This document shows positions 8,093 through 16,686 of a DNA stretch of 64,000 nt, piece by piece. The stretch comes from Pseudomonadota bacterium (GTDB lineage Bacteria; Myxococcota_A; UBA796; SXON01), in assembly GCA_030684355.1 (NCBI GenBank), contig JAUXTN010000203.1, forward strand, positions 1 to 64,000, given 5' to 3'. The position numbers and the translations under genes were made by a program. Position 1 is the stretch's first letter; each line of letters starts with the position of its first letter. Below the pieces are notes generated by a model. That model did not search any database. It worked only from the letters and a program-made list of their open reading frames with translations, and had not been told where the DNA came from.

Positions 8093-9127
8093 TCAAATGT
8101 CGAAATCCGAGGCCGTGACCACGCCCCGCCCCTGCGGCTGGAGCACGACCAGCGCGCGACGCTCCTCGGGATCGGTGAGCCACGCCTTGAGCGCGAGGCC
8201 CGCCCCCGCCGCGCGCTCCCTCAACGCGGCGCGGGTCCACGTCCCGACCCGCCCGGTCACGAGCGGCCGCGACGGATCGAACGCGACGACGACGCCCGCT
8301 CCCGGGACCGCCACGTCGAACGCACGCCGGGGGCGGAGCCGTGTCTCCACCCACCCCCGCGCGGCGTCCCACGCCGCCTCGTAGGCGAACGCCCCGGGGT
8401 CGAAGTCGGCGCCGAGGCGCGCGTTGATGACCCGGAGCCCGTTGCGGTGGAACGCGGCCGCGAGGCCCTCCTCGTCCTGGCACACCCCCACGAGGCCGGC
8501 GGGATCGGCCCCGAGGTCGACCCCCAGCACCAGGGCATCGTCCGGCTCGAGCCGACGCGCCAGCCGACGCAACAGCCCGGTGAGCGTGGTGGGATCGAGG
8601 CCGTCGGGGCCCGACCCGGTCAACAGCAGCAGCCGTCCCCCGCCCCGGCCGAGGCGCCAGGACGCGCCGAAGCAGTCCCCTACGGCGCCGCGAACGTCGA
8701 GGCGCGGGTAGTCCGCCGCGAGGCGACGCACGGCGGCCCCGAGGCGCAAGGGCTCCGCGTCGAGGAGCGCGCACCGCGCCCCCGACACGTGGACCAGCAT
8801 CGCGGAGACCAGCGCGCGCACGTGGCGGCTCGTGGCCGGCGCCAGGTCCGCGACCTCCTGCGGCTCGAAGAGCCCCACGAGCATCGGGGCGTGCGACGCG
8901 TAGAGCTCCCGCTCGATGCGCGCCGGGTAGTGGCTCGCGAGCCCCGTGCGCATGCGGTGGATCCGCGCGCCCTCCTCGTCCCAGAACCATCGCGCGGGGA
9001 GGGACGGCGTGCGGCCCTCGAGGGCTCTACCCAAGGCCGCGGCGCCCTCGGACAAGGGTGCGTACGGAGGGGTGGGACTGTCGGACACCCCGAACAGATA
9101 GGGGCGCGGTGGCGCCCCGGAAACCAC
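8093..9127 (-). CDS. EgtD-family (Methyltransf_33) protein with altered active site
   Basis: 344 residues from a GTG at 9127; an alternative GTG at 9088 would remove 13. The layout follows EgtD, the SAM-dependent histidine N-alpha-trimethyltransferase of ergothioneine synthesis: ARWFWDEEGARIHRMRT and SHYPARIERELY match the N-terminal region, and NGLRVINARLGADFDPGAFAYEAAW matches the family core. However the SAM loop is poor (DLAPATSRH where the family has GSGSSRKT), the xGNF loop that contacts SAM is missing, and the conserved C-terminal E-x-S-x-K-F that binds the histidine amino group is replaced by LVTGRVGTWT. I infer a divergent paralogue with another substrate or no activity. No egtB-like gene is near. 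Possible first gene after thiE on the same strand (49 bp gap). Confidence 0.75.
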   Translation of the reverse strand: MVSGAPPRPYLFGVSDSPTPPYAPLSEGAAALGRALEGRTPSLPARWFWDEEGARIHRMRTGLASHYPARIERELYASHAPMLVGLFEPQEVADLAPATSRHVRALVSAMLVHVSGARCALLDAEPLRLGAAVRRLAADYPRLDVRGAVGDCFGASWRLGRGGGRLLLLTGSGPDGLDPTTLTGLLRRLARRLEPDDALVLGVDLGADPAGLVGVCQDEEGLAAAFHRNGLRVINARLGADFDPGAFAYEAAWDAARGWVETRLRPRRAFDVAVPGAGVVVAFDPSRPLVTGRVGTWTRAALRERAAGAGLALKAWLTDPEERRALVVLQPQGRGVVTASDFDI

Positions 9128-9176
9128 GAGCCCGGCCGCGAGCGGAGAAAGGTCCAGGCGGAACGCCCGGCGAACG

Positions 9177-9743
9177 TCACCGCATCAGGGCGCGAATCGC
9201 GGCGCGCGGGTCGGGAGACCGCCAGATCGCGCCGATCACCGCCCAGCCATGGGCCCCCGCGGCGCGCACCGCCGGGAGCGTCTCGACCGAGATGCCGCCG
9301 ATGGCCACCACCGGCACCGGCGCGACGCGCACCGCCTCGGCGAGGAGCGCGGCCCCCCGGGCGCTCCAGGGTGTCTCCTTCGACGCGGTGCCGAACACCG
9401 GTCCGAACCCGATGTAGGCGGCCCGGCCGGGCGCGGCGGCCTGCGCGGGGGTGTGCGTCGACCGGCCGAACGGGATGGCCGGATCGATGCCGTCGTCTTG
9501 CCCGATGTGCACGGCGAGCCCGGCGGCCTCGGCGACCGCCACGTCGTCGTTGACGATGACCACGATGGGGAGCGCGCGCGCCGCCAGGGCCAACGCCAGG
9601 AGGCGCTCGCGGGGCCAGCCCTTGCACCGGAGCTGCACCGCCGCGGCGCCCTCCTCGGCGAGGAGGCGGGCCTGGTCGAGCGGATCGCCGAGCGCGGGCT
9701 CGACGATGCCGTAGAGCCCCGGCGGGAGGACGAACGAGGACAT
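9177..9743 (-). CDS. thiE: Thiamine-phosphate synthase family (ThiE/TenI)
   Basis: 188 residues, a TIM-barrel of the ThiE/TenI family. ThiE joins hydroxymethylpyrimidine diphosphate and thiazole phosphate into thiamine phosphate. Seen in order: VQLRCKGWP (the QxRxK diphosphate-binding motif), VNDDVAVAEAAGLAVHIGQDD (metal and pyrimidine binding), GFGPVFGTASK, and AIGGISVE near the C-terminus. It is about 20 residues shorter than typical ThiE, mostly at the N-terminus, and has the full motif set expected of the enzyme rather than the degenerate TenI set, but TenI cannot be excluded. Minus-strand, 60 bp after the methyltransferase gene. Confidence 0.85.
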   Translation of the reverse strand: MSSFVLPPGLYGIVEPALGDPLDQARLLAEEGAAAVQLRCKGWPRERLLALALAARALPIVVIVNDDVAVAEAAGLAVHIGQDDGIDPAIPFGRSTHTPAQAAAPGRAAYIGFGPVFGTASKETPWSARGAALLAEAVRVAPVPVVAIGGISVETLPAVRAAGAHGWAVIGAIWRSPDPRAAIRALMR

Positions 9744-9803
9744 CGTCGCCGCCTATCGCGTCGGCACGCCCGGGTCGTCGGCACGCGTCCGCGGCGCGCG
9801 GCG

Positions 9804-10481
9804 CTACCCCGGCTCGATCTCCAGGAGCACGACCGTCCGCTCGGTGGTGTTCTCCAGGTCCAACCCGGTCGGCACCACGAACGACGCGAGGGGCAGCACG
9901 CCGCCGCGCGGCGCGAACGCCCGCCCGGGCTCGGCCATCAGGACCCGGCGCGTGCGGGCGAGCCGGTGGAGCCACGCGAGGAGCCGCGCGGAGAGCGCGC
10001 GCTCGTAGCAGAGGTCCCCGATGATGACGACCTCGGCGTCGACGTCGGTGTCCACGAGGTCCCCGCACACCCAGTCGATCACGACGTTGTTCACCGCCGC
10101 GTTCAGCCGCGCCGCGACGAGCGCCATCGGATCCACGTCGTTCCCCCGCGCGTGCGCCCCGACCCGCGCCGCCGCGATGGCCGCGAGCCCGCCCCCGGTC
10201 CCGATGTCGAGCACGCGCCGCCCGCGGACCTCCTCGGGGTGGTCGAGCATCCAGCGCGCCATCGCCTGGCTCCCGGGCCACGCGAACGCCCAGAACGGCG
10301 GCTCCAGGCCCACGGCCCCGACGCTCTCCTCCGTGGCGTGCCAGAGCGGGGTCAGCTCGTCCGCGAGGTAGAGTGGCAGCTCGGGCACGAGCGGCGAGGT
10401 CTGGAGGCGCGTGTTGGCGCGGACGAACCCGTCCGGGTCCGCGAGCTTCGTGGGGTCGGGGAAGGCGCGCTCACCCGACAC
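9804..10481 (-). CDS. ETFB-lysine methyltransferase-like (METTL20 family)
   Basis: 225 residues, GTG start at 10481 lying 11 bp inside the end of the preceding methyltransferase gene. The PPFWAFAWPGSQAMARWMLDHP segment followed by GRRVLDIGTGGGLAAIAAA is the signature of the METTL20/EtfB-lysine methyltransferase group, which methylates electron-transfer flavoprotein beta in bacteria and mitochondria. GNDVDPMA is the adenine-binding acidic motif and GDLCYER the product-release loop typical of the group. The context of an SDR and a second methyltransferase does not identify the substrate. Confidence 0.85.
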   Translation of the reverse strand: MSGERAFPDPTKLADPDGFVRANTRLQTSPLVPELPLYLADELTPLWHATEESVGAVGLEPPFWAFAWPGSQAMARWMLDHPEEVRGRRVLDIGTGGGLAAIAAARVGAHARGNDVDPMALVAARLNAAVNNVVIDWVCGDLVDTDVDAEVVIIGDLCYERALSARLLAWLHRLARTRRVLMAEPGRAFAPRGGVLPLASFVVPTGLDLENTTERTVVLLEIEPG

Positions 10482-11250
10482 GGAACACCCGCAGCGCGAG
10501 GGGCATCTCGACGCGGCGCGGCTGGTCGTCGGGCCAAGCCGCGGCGAGGCGCGGGTCGAGGTCGCCGAGGACGTCGTGGCCCTGCGCGCGGGCCGCCGTC
10601 ACCGCCGACCACGTGCCGAAGTAGGCGAGGAGCTCGGCGCGCGTCCAGGTGACCGCGATGGCGAACGGAGGGGCGGCGAGCTCGGCGAACGGCACCTCCA
10701 CGGCACGGTAGCCGTCGAGGAGCAGGCGGTTGCGCGGCGACCAGTGCGGCTCGAGCGCGGGGTGGAGGAGGTCGCCGAGGATGCGGTCGACGTCGGGCGC
10801 CACGGTCAGCCACGCGTACCCGAACGCCGCGAACACGCCGCCGGGCCGGAGCGTGGCGCGGACCCGCGACCAGAACGGCTCCCCCGCGAACCAGTGGAGC
10901 GCCTGCGCGGTCACGACGAGGTCGGCCGGCGTGCCCACGTCGAGGGCCTCGGCGGGCTGCGCGCGGGTCTCCAGGCGCGGGTGCGCGGGGATCGTCGCGA
11001 GCAGCTCGGCGCTCTGGTCGGTGGCGATCACGCGGTCGAACCGCGTCGCGAGCGCGGACGCCGCCTGCCCGGCGCCCGAGGCCACGTCGACCGCGAGGGA
11101 CCGGCCGGGCGCGACCCCGGCGAGCCAGTCGAACAGGGCCTCCGGGTAGGTGGGGCGGTGCCGCGCGTAGGCGTCGGCGTGGCGGCCGAACGACGCCGCG
11201 TGGTCGTAGTCCCGCGTCGGCGGCGACGCGGGGGCGTCCGCCGCGCTCAC
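10471..11250 (-). CDS. Class I SAM methyltransferase (type 11)
   Basis: 259 residues from a GTG at 11250 that overlaps the upstream ydfG stop by 4 bp (GTGA), so the start is well supported. FGRHADAYARHRPTYPEALFDWL and VDVASGAGQAASALA (SAM motif I), then ATDQSAELL and VVTAQALHWF, match the Tam/type-11 group of small-molecule methyltransferases (HWF at motif IV is typical). The substrate is unknown. It is the middle gene of a three-gene minus-strand unit ydfG, this gene, METTL20-like. Confidence 0.88.
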   Translation of the reverse strand: MSAADAPASPPTRDYDHAASFGRHADAYARHRPTYPEALFDWLAGVAPGRSLAVDVASGAGQAASALATRFDRVIATDQSAELLATIPAHPRLETRAQPAEALDVGTPADLVVTAQALHWFAGEPFWSRVRATLRPGGVFAAFGYAWLTVAPDVDRILGDLLHPALEPHWSPRNRLLLDGYRAVEVPFAELAAPPFAIAVTWTRAELLAYFGTWSAVTAARAQGHDVLGDLDPRLAAAWPDDQPRRVEMPLALRVFRVG

Positions 11251-11996
11251 GACCGCACCACCTGGAAGGGCCCGAACGACTGGCACTCGGCCATGATCTC
11301 GATGCGGTTCACGTTGATGTGCGGGGGCCGGGTCACCGCCCACCACACGGTGTCCGCGATGTCCTCGGGGCGGATGGGCGCGATGCCCTCGTAGACCTTG
11401 CCGGCCTTCTCGGCGTCCCCCTTGAACCGGACGACGGAGAACTCGGTCTCCGCGAGCCCCGGCTCGATGTCGGTCACGCGGATGCCCTTCGCGACGAGGT
11501 CCGCGCGCAGGTTCAGGGCGAGCTGGGCCACGAACGCCTTCGTCGCGCCGTAGACGTTCCCGCCCGGGTACGGGTAGCTCCCGGCCACCGACCCGATGGT
11601 GACGACGTGCCCGCCGCCCGCGGCCACCATCTGCGGGAGCACCGCGCGGACGGTGTACATCAGGCCCTTCACGTTGGTGTCGACCATCGTGTCCCAGTCG
11701 TCGAGGTCGGCGCGGTCGGCCGGGCCGAGGCCGAGCGCGAGCCCCGCGTTCGCCACGAGCACGCGGACGGGTCGGAAGCCCTCGGGGAGGTGCTCGGCGG
11801 CGGCGATCACGGCGTCGCGGTCCCGCACGTCGAGCACGATCGTGTGCACGGCGTCCCCCAGCTCGGCCTGCAAGGCCTCGAGCCGCTCCCCGCGGCGCCC
11901 GGTCGCGACGACTCGCCAACCCTCCGCCACGAACCGTCGGGTGATGGCCTCTCCGAAGCCGGAGGTGGCGCCGGTGACGAAGGCGGTGGGGGGCAT
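11247..11996 (-). CDS. ydfG: NADP-dependent 3-hydroxy acid dehydrogenase (YdfG-like SDR)
   Basis: 249 residues from the ATG at 11996. Short-chain dehydrogenase that oxidises serine, threonine and 3-hydroxy acids in known YdfG proteins. TGATSGFGEA is the Rossmann cofactor loop, VATGRR suggests NADP, ANAG and the catalytic S...YGATK are present. The C-terminal stretch IEPGLAETEFSVVRFKGD, then WWAVTRPPHINVNRIEIM and QSFGPFQV, is diagnostic for YdfG. First gene of the minus-strand unit; 85 bp separate it from the divergent hxpB, so a shared divergent promoter is likely. Confidence 0.9.
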   Translation of the reverse strand: MPPTAFVTGATSGFGEAITRRFVAEGWRVVATGRRGERLEALQAELGDAVHTIVLDVRDRDAVIAAAEHLPEGFRPVRVLVANAGLALGLGPADRADLDDWDTMVDTNVKGLMYTVRAVLPQMVAAGGGHVVTIGSVAGSYPYPGGNVYGATKAFVAQLALNLRADLVAKGIRVTDIEPGLAETEFSVVRFKGDAEKAGKVYEGIAPIRPEDIADTVWWAVTRPPHINVNRIEIMAECQSFGPFQVVRS

Positions 11997-12081
11997 CGTG
12001 GAGCTCCGGGTGGGCAGGGGACCTAACGTGGGGGCTCGGGGCGAGCCGGGGCGTCGACCCACCGGTTACCCTCGCGCCCCC

Positions 12082-12738
12082 ATGCCCCACGCAGTGATCT
12101 TCGACATGGACGGCGTGCTCGTCGACTCCGAGCCCCTCTGGCACGAGGCCGAGATCGAGGCCTTCGGGGCCGTGGGGGTCCGGCTCACCGTGGCGGATTG
12201 CCTGCGGACCACCGGCCTCCGGGTGGACGCCGTCGTCGACTACTGGTTCGCCCACCAGCCGTGGGCCGCGCGGTCGAAGCTCGCGGTCGAGAGCGACATC
12301 GTCGCCGGGATGGTGCGACGCCTCCGGGAACACGCCCGCCCCCTGCCCGGGGCCGTCGAGGCCGTGCGCTTCCTCCACGCGCGCGGCCTGCCACTCGCCG
12401 TCGCGTCCTCGTCGCCGCTCGTGCTCATCGAGGCCGTGCTCGCGCGCCTCGCCCTCGCCGACGCGTTCCGCCTCGTGCGCTCCGCCGAGCACGAGCCGCA
12501 CGGCAAGCCGCATCCCGGCGTGTACCTGACCACCGCGGCGGCGCTCGGCGTCGACCCGCGCGCGTGCGTCGCCATCGAGGACTCCGGCAACGGCATCCGC
12601 GCGGCGGTGGCCGCGGGCATGTACACCGTCGCGGTGCCCGATCAGCCGGTCGCCCCCGAGGCCCTCGCGCTGGCGCAGATCGTCCTCGGCTCGCTGGTGG
12701 AGCTGCCGGAGCGGTGGTCGGAGATCGCGCGCGAGTGA
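12082..12738 (+). CDS. hxpB: HAD-superfamily sugar-phosphatase (HxpB/YniC-like)
   Basis: 218 residues. FDMDGVLVDSEPLW gives the nucleophile and acid/base aspartates, ASSSPL motif II, GKPHPGVYL the Lys of motif III, and AIEDSGNGIRAA motif IV. The cap domain sequence TTGLRVDAVVDYWFAHQPW strongly resembles HxpB (YniC), which hydrolyses 2-deoxyglucose-6-phosphate and related hexitol or hexose phosphates. Start at the ATG 12082; the frame continues upstream only as translation of the opposite gene. Divergent from ydfG; downstream lies the first copy of the 78-bp intergenic repeat. Confidence 0.9.
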   Translation: MPHAVIFDMDGVLVDSEPLWHEAEIEAFGAVGVRLTVADCLRTTGLRVDAVVDYWFAHQPWAARSKLAVESDIVAGMVRRLREHARPLPGAVEAVRFLHARGLPLAVASSSPLVLIEAVLARLALADAFRLVRSAEHEPHGKPHPGVYLTTAAALGVDPRACVAIEDSGNGIRAAVAAGMYTVAVPDQPVAPEALALAQIVLGSLVELPERWSEIARE

Positions 12739-12742
12739 CGGC

Positions 12743-12820
12743 GGGCGCGCGGGCGCGCCCTCGCGATTGCCAGGAGAGCCGGCCCGGGGGCGTTGCGGGG
12801 GCAGCGGCCCCCGCCCCAAG
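12743..12820 (+). repeat. 78-bp dispersed intergenic repeat, copy 1
   Basis: A GGGCGCGCGGGCGCGCC block (12743-12759), a 24-bp variable spacer, then a block from 12784 that ends in CCCCAAG. The second block folds into an 8-bp stem, GCGGGGGC (12795-12802) with GCCCCCGC (12807-12814), around a four-base loop. A second copy with the same block order, spacer length and total length lies at 19198-19275. This copy ends 37 bp before the pirin start codon, so it may act on that gene (5' leader or upstream terminator). Confidence 0.85.
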
Positions 12821-12857
12821 CGATGCGGTCGCCATCGCCCGGCGCTATCTTCCCGGC

Positions 12858-13784
12858 ATGGGCCTCCTCTCCCGGCGCACCCTCCTCCTCGGCGTCGGCG
12901 CCTCCGCGGTCACCGCGGGATCGGCGTTCGCGCTCCCGCGGCTCTTCCGCCCCCGCGACCCGCGCCCGGTGACAGCGGTCGTCCCCATCACCGCCACGAC
13001 CGACGGCGCCGGGGTGGCGTTGCGGCGGGCCATCGGCGCCCAACGGCTCCGCATGCTCGATCCGTTCCTGCTCCTCGACGAGTTCAAGAGCGAGTCCGCG
13101 GACGACTACATCAAGGGCTTCCCCAATCACCCGCACCGCGGCTTCGAGACCGTCACCGTCATGCTCCAGGGCGCCATGGAGCACCGCGACAGCGTCGGCA
13201 ACCACGGGCTGCTCGACCCCGGCAGCGTGCAGTGGATGACCGCGGGCCGCGGGCTCGTGCACTCCGAGATGCCACGCCAGCGCGAGGGCGCGATGTGGGG
13301 CTTCCAACTGTGGGTGAACCTGCCGGCGCGCCTGAAGATGACGGCGCCGCGGTACCAGGACGTGGCGCCCGGCTCCGTCCCCGAGACCGACGTCGCGGAC
13401 GCCCGCGTGCGCGTGCTCGCGGGCCACATCGCGCGCACCGAGGGCCCCGTCCGCGGCGTCGAGACCGCGCCCACGCTGTTGGATGTGTCCATTCCCGCCG
13501 GCGGCACGTTCCACGCCGACGAGATCCCCGCCGATCACACCGTGTTCGCCTACGTCGCCGAGGGGGAGCTGGCGTTCGCCGACCGGAAGGTGACCGCCGG
13601 AAACCTCGCGGTGCTGGGCCCGGGGCGCACCGTCCATGCCACCGGCGCGGGCCGGATGTTGCTCGTGGCGGGGGCGCCGATCGGCGAGCCGGTCGCCCGC
13701 CGGGGCCCGTTCGTGATGAACACGGACGAGGAGATCCGGCAGGCGTACGCCGACTACAAGTCGGGGAAGCTCGTCGAGGGCTAA
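12858..13784 (+). CDS. Pirin family protein with twin-arginine signal
   Basis: 308 residues. The N-terminus SRRTLLLGVGASAV has the twin-arginine motif and hydrophobic core of a Tat signal, so the protein is probably exported folded. The mature part is a pirin bicupin: FPNHPHRGFETVT, then NHGLL, WMTAGRGLVHSEMP give the three His and one Glu that bind Fe in the first cupin; the second cupin (VFAYVAEGELAF) lacks metal ligands as usual. Known pirins are cytoplasmic or nuclear redox proteins, some with quercetinase activity; an exported pirin is less common. The C-terminus QAYADYKSGKL matches bacterial pirins. Convergent with the next gene, their stop codons sharing bases in CTAA. Confidence 0.92.
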   Translation: MGLLSRRTLLLGVGASAVTAGSAFALPRLFRPRDPRPVTAVVPITATTDGAGVALRRAIGAQRLRMLDPFLLLDEFKSESADDYIKGFPNHPHRGFETVTVMLQGAMEHRDSVGNHGLLDPGSVQWMTAGRGLVHSEMPRQREGAMWGFQLWVNLPARLKMTAPRYQDVAPGSVPETDVADARVRVLAGHIARTEGPVRGVETAPTLLDVSIPAGGTFHADEIPADHTVFAYVAEGELAFADRKVTAGNLAVLGPGRTVHATGAGRMLLVAGAPIGEPVARRGPFVMNTDEEIRQAYADYKSGKLVEG

Positions 13785-15973
13785 GCCGCGCCCGGCGGCG
13801 CCGTGGACTCGTGCGCGGGGAGCGTCGCGACGGCGTCCTTCGGCGGGTAGAGGAAGCTCGCGGGGCTGCGGAAGAACCGCGCGACGACGCCGCGGAACAG
13901 CCCGAGCAGCGCGACCGCGGGGACGTTGCGGGCGCGCATGGCGACGGCGAGCGCGAGCGCGAAGCTCACCGAGAAGTTGAGGAGCCCCACGAGCGCGATG
14001 CCGCCGAGCGCCGCGCGGAACGCGGGCTCCACGATCGCCAGCGGCCCGACGGACGCCCCCGCAAGGGTGATGCTCGCGGTGGAGAGCGTGACGTGACGCA
14101 CATCCACCGGCGCGCCGAAGAACTTCCCCACGATGGGCGCGGCGCCGAGGAGGATGCCGAGCGAGACGTTGCTCCCGATGCCGGACACGTTGCGCACGAA
14201 GGCGTGGGCGAGCGAGGCCGTCCGCTCGCGCTTGAGCCACCGCAGGAGCGTCGGGTGCTGGGCGATGGCCTCCGGGAGCCGGTGGAGCGCGCTCCAGTTC
14301 TCGAGCCAGCCGCCGAGGATGCTCGACGCCCACAGGAGCACGCCGGTGAGCGCCGCGTAGAAGAGCGTGCCGCTCTGGAGCGGGTGGTGCGAGGCGACCA
14401 CGTAGGCGGCGGTCTCGGCGTCGAGGAAGGGCTTGTCGGTCCGCGCCAGCGCGATGAAGTGGACGGCGAGCGCCGCGGGGACGACCATCCCGAGGTTGCC
14501 GATGAGCGCCGCGAGCTGGGAGCGCACCGTGCGCGCGATGAGCTCGACCAGCGAGTCGAGCCCCCCGCGACCGGACTGGTGGATGTTGGCGGCGATGGCC
14601 GCCGCGGTCATCGAGGGCTGCTTGGTCGCGAGCGTGAACCCGAGCAACTGGAGCGCGACGAAGCTGCCGGCGTAGTTCAGCGCGGCGAACGCGGCCTGGA
14701 AGAAGAGGGGCAGGTGCGCCGCGAAGATCCAGAACTTCAGGACGGTGGTGCCGGCCGTGAGGAAGCCGCCGCCCGCCGCGGAGCGCAACATCGCGTGCCA
14801 CTCCGCCCGGCTCGCGGTGATGTAGTGCTCGCCGGTCTCCGCGGCGCGCTCGATGATGCGGCGCGCGAGGAGGCGGCTGTTCCGCTGCACGAGCGACACG
14901 AGGCTGCGGTCCGCGATGGCCTGCCCGACGAGGTCGCGGAAGAACCGCACGGCGTGGGCGCGGAGCCGGTCGGCGTCGGGCGACTCGGTGTCGAGGAAGG
15001 CGAGCAGGTTGTCGGCGCGCTCCAGGAAGCGGCCGAGGAGCTCGACGCGGAACACGAGATCGATGCTCACGCCCCCCACGTCGAGGTGGGTGGCGACGCG
15101 CTCGAGGACCACGCGCCCGGCGGCGACGTGCGACACCGCCTCCGTACGGAGCCGCCGCGCGTCGGCCTCGCTGGCGAAGTCCCCCGCCTCGGCGAGGCGG
15201 CGCGCGTCGAGGAAGGCCGCGGTCGTCCGGACGAGCGCGAGCAGAGGCAGGTTCCCGACGTGCGCCACCGCGCTGCGGGAGCGGATGTCCTCGTCGAGCC
15301 CGAGCGAGGCGGCGCGCACCGCGATGAGGGCCAGGGCCTCCGCGGCCTCGCCCTGGAGCCGCCGCCGCGCGGCGAACGCGACGTCGCGGGGCCCGTCGAC
15401 GAGGAGCCCAGCGAGGTCCGCGACGAGCGACGGCGCCGCGGCGTCCAGCCAGTGCGTCGAGGCTGCGTCGGGGAAGAGCCGCGCAGTGAGCGCCGCGAGG
15501 CAATCGTGCTCGGGGGGCCGCGGCAGGGCGCGCCCGATGAGGCGGTCCGAGAACTCGGAGAAGAACCGCAGCTCGGAGGGGAGCCCGGTGCGCGCGAACA
15601 GGCGCAGCGCGGACGACTCGAGGAGGACCCCCGTGACGAGGCGCCCCAGCGCGTCCCGCCAGCGCGGCGCGGCACGGAGCAGCTCGACCAGCAGCCAGAC
15701 GCGGGCGGCCCCGGAGCCGTCGCCGACCGTGGCGCGGTCGGGCAGCTCCAGGGGTGCGGGGTCGCGCAGCCACACGGCCAGGGCGACGACCGTGGCGAGG
15801 CGCGCGGGCAGCTCGCCCGCGGGTTCCATCGTGAGCAGGATCCGTTCGAGCTCCGCGACGACGCCGACCGGCACCTTCGGCGCCAGCTCCTCGACGACGC
15901 CCACGATCTCCCCCTGCTCGAGGCCGTTCTGGTCCCCCGGGCGCACGAGCGGAGTGGTCGGTCGTTCACCCAT
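13781..15973 (-). CDS. Gcr/SpcA-family membrane protein ('site-specific recombinase', PF10136)
   Basis: 730 residues. The N-terminal 380 residues are soluble helices; the C-terminal half has about six membrane segments (for example AAHLPLFFQAAFAALNYAGS, TLFYAALTGVLLWASSILGG, GGIALVGLLNFSVSFALALA). This architecture and the segments RNSRLLARRIIERAAETGEHYI and TTVLKFWIFA match the family annotated site-specific recombinase after Neisseria Gcr. No integrase or resolvase catalytic motif exists and the protein is clearly an integral membrane protein, so I give the family name without accepting the enzymatic role. Start at 15973. Same strand as yceI with a 92-bp gap, so possibly co-transcribed. Confidence 0.82.
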   Translation of the reverse strand: MGERPTTPLVRPGDQNGLEQGEIVGVVEELAPKVPVGVVAELERILLTMEPAGELPARLATVVALAVWLRDPAPLELPDRATVGDGSGAARVWLLVELLRAAPRWRDALGRLVTGVLLESSALRLFARTGLPSELRFFSEFSDRLIGRALPRPPEHDCLAALTARLFPDAASTHWLDAAAPSLVADLAGLLVDGPRDVAFAARRRLQGEAAEALALIAVRAASLGLDEDIRSRSAVAHVGNLPLLALVRTTAAFLDARRLAEAGDFASEADARRLRTEAVSHVAAGRVVLERVATHLDVGGVSIDLVFRVELLGRFLERADNLLAFLDTESPDADRLRAHAVRFFRDLVGQAIADRSLVSLVQRNSRLLARRIIERAAETGEHYITASRAEWHAMLRSAAGGGFLTAGTTVLKFWIFAAHLPLFFQAAFAALNYAGSFVALQLLGFTLATKQPSMTAAAIAANIHQSGRGGLDSLVELIARTVRSQLAALIGNLGMVVPAALAVHFIALARTDKPFLDAETAAYVVASHHPLQSGTLFYAALTGVLLWASSILGGWLENWSALHRLPEAIAQHPTLLRWLKRERTASLAHAFVRNVSGIGSNVSLGILLGAAPIVGKFFGAPVDVRHVTLSTASITLAGASVGPLAIVEPAFRAALGGIALVGLLNFSVSFALALAVAMRARNVPAVALLGLFRGVVARFFRSPASFLYPPKDAVATLPAHESTAPPGAA

Positions 15974-16065
15974 CGCTCGAAGATAGCGCCCCCGCGCCCG
16001 GAGACGCGGTCGCGCTTCGTTGCCGACGTGGCCGCGGCACGTGCGCCGAGGCCCACGCCGCCAGC

Positions 16066-16578
16066 CTAGTTGGCGCGGATCGCCTCGATCTCGACGTGGA
16101 TGTCGATCTTCTCGCCGACGAGCACGCCGCCCGCCTCGAGGACCTGGTTCCAGCCGAGGCCGAAGTCCTTGCGGTTGACGGACGTGGAGCCTTCGAACGC
16201 GATGCGGTCGTTGCCCCAGGGGTCCTTGCCCCGGCCGCCACCCTCGACCTCGAGCGCGATCTCGTGGGTCACGCCGTGGATCGTCAGGTTGCCGACGAGG
16301 CGGGCGCCACCCTGCTCGACGCGGGTGCTCTGGAACGTGATGGTCGGGAACTGCTCGGCGTCGAAGAAGTCGGGCGAGCGGAGGTGGGCGTCGCGCTGGG
16401 GCTCGGCGGTGTCGATCGAGGCGACCTCGATCTCCACGGAGGCCGCGGCGGGCTGGTTGCCCTCGACGACGAGGGAGCCCGACCACTTGGTGAAGCGGCC
16501 GCGGACCTTGGAGATGACCATGTGGCGGACGGAGAAGCCGATGGTGGAGTGGGAGGGGTCGAAGTTCCAGGTGGCCAT
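16066..16578 (-). CDS. yceI: YceI family lipocalin-like protein
   Basis: 170 residues starting MATWNFDPSHSTIGFSVRHMVISKVRGRF, the classic YceI opening; DAHLRSPDFFDAEQFPTITF and GNLTIHGVTHEI follow. YceI proteins form a small beta-barrel that binds polyisoprenoid or amphiphilic ligands. E. coli YceI is periplasmic, but this copy has no signal peptide and should be cytoplasmic. It is divergent from a LysR regulator, the common arrangement for a regulated YceI gene. Confidence 0.93.
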   Translation of the reverse strand: MATWNFDPSHSTIGFSVRHMVISKVRGRFTKWSGSLVVEGNQPAAASVEIEVASIDTAEPQRDAHLRSPDFFDAEQFPTITFQSTRVEQGGARLVGNLTIHGVTHEIALEVEGGGRGKDPWGNDRIAFEGSTSVNRKDFGLGWNQVLEAGGVLVGEKIDIHVEIEAIRAN

Positions 16579-16686
16579 GATGTCCTCGGGGGAAGTTGAC
16601 TGACGCTGACGGGACTGAACCTACGCTCGGTGCTGGAGTGCTACAATCCCCCCGAAATGGAACCCTACGTTGCCGGAATGGAAACC
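16579..16686. promoter_or_regulatory. Divergent yceI/lysR control region with direct repeats
   Basis: Two 14-bp direct repeats, CCGAAATGGAACCC (16652-16665) and CCGGAATGGAAACC (16673-16686), match at 11 positions and are offset by 21 bp, two helical turns. They flank the LysR start codon and could be an operator. TTGACT at 16594-16599 and TACAAT at 16642-16647 are possible promoter elements but are not spaced for one promoter. Function is inferred only. Confidence 0.4.

Noticed and set aside
13781-15973. Site-specific recombinase activity
   Set aside because: The family name comes from a gene annotation; the protein is membrane-integral and has no integrase or resolvase catalytic residues.
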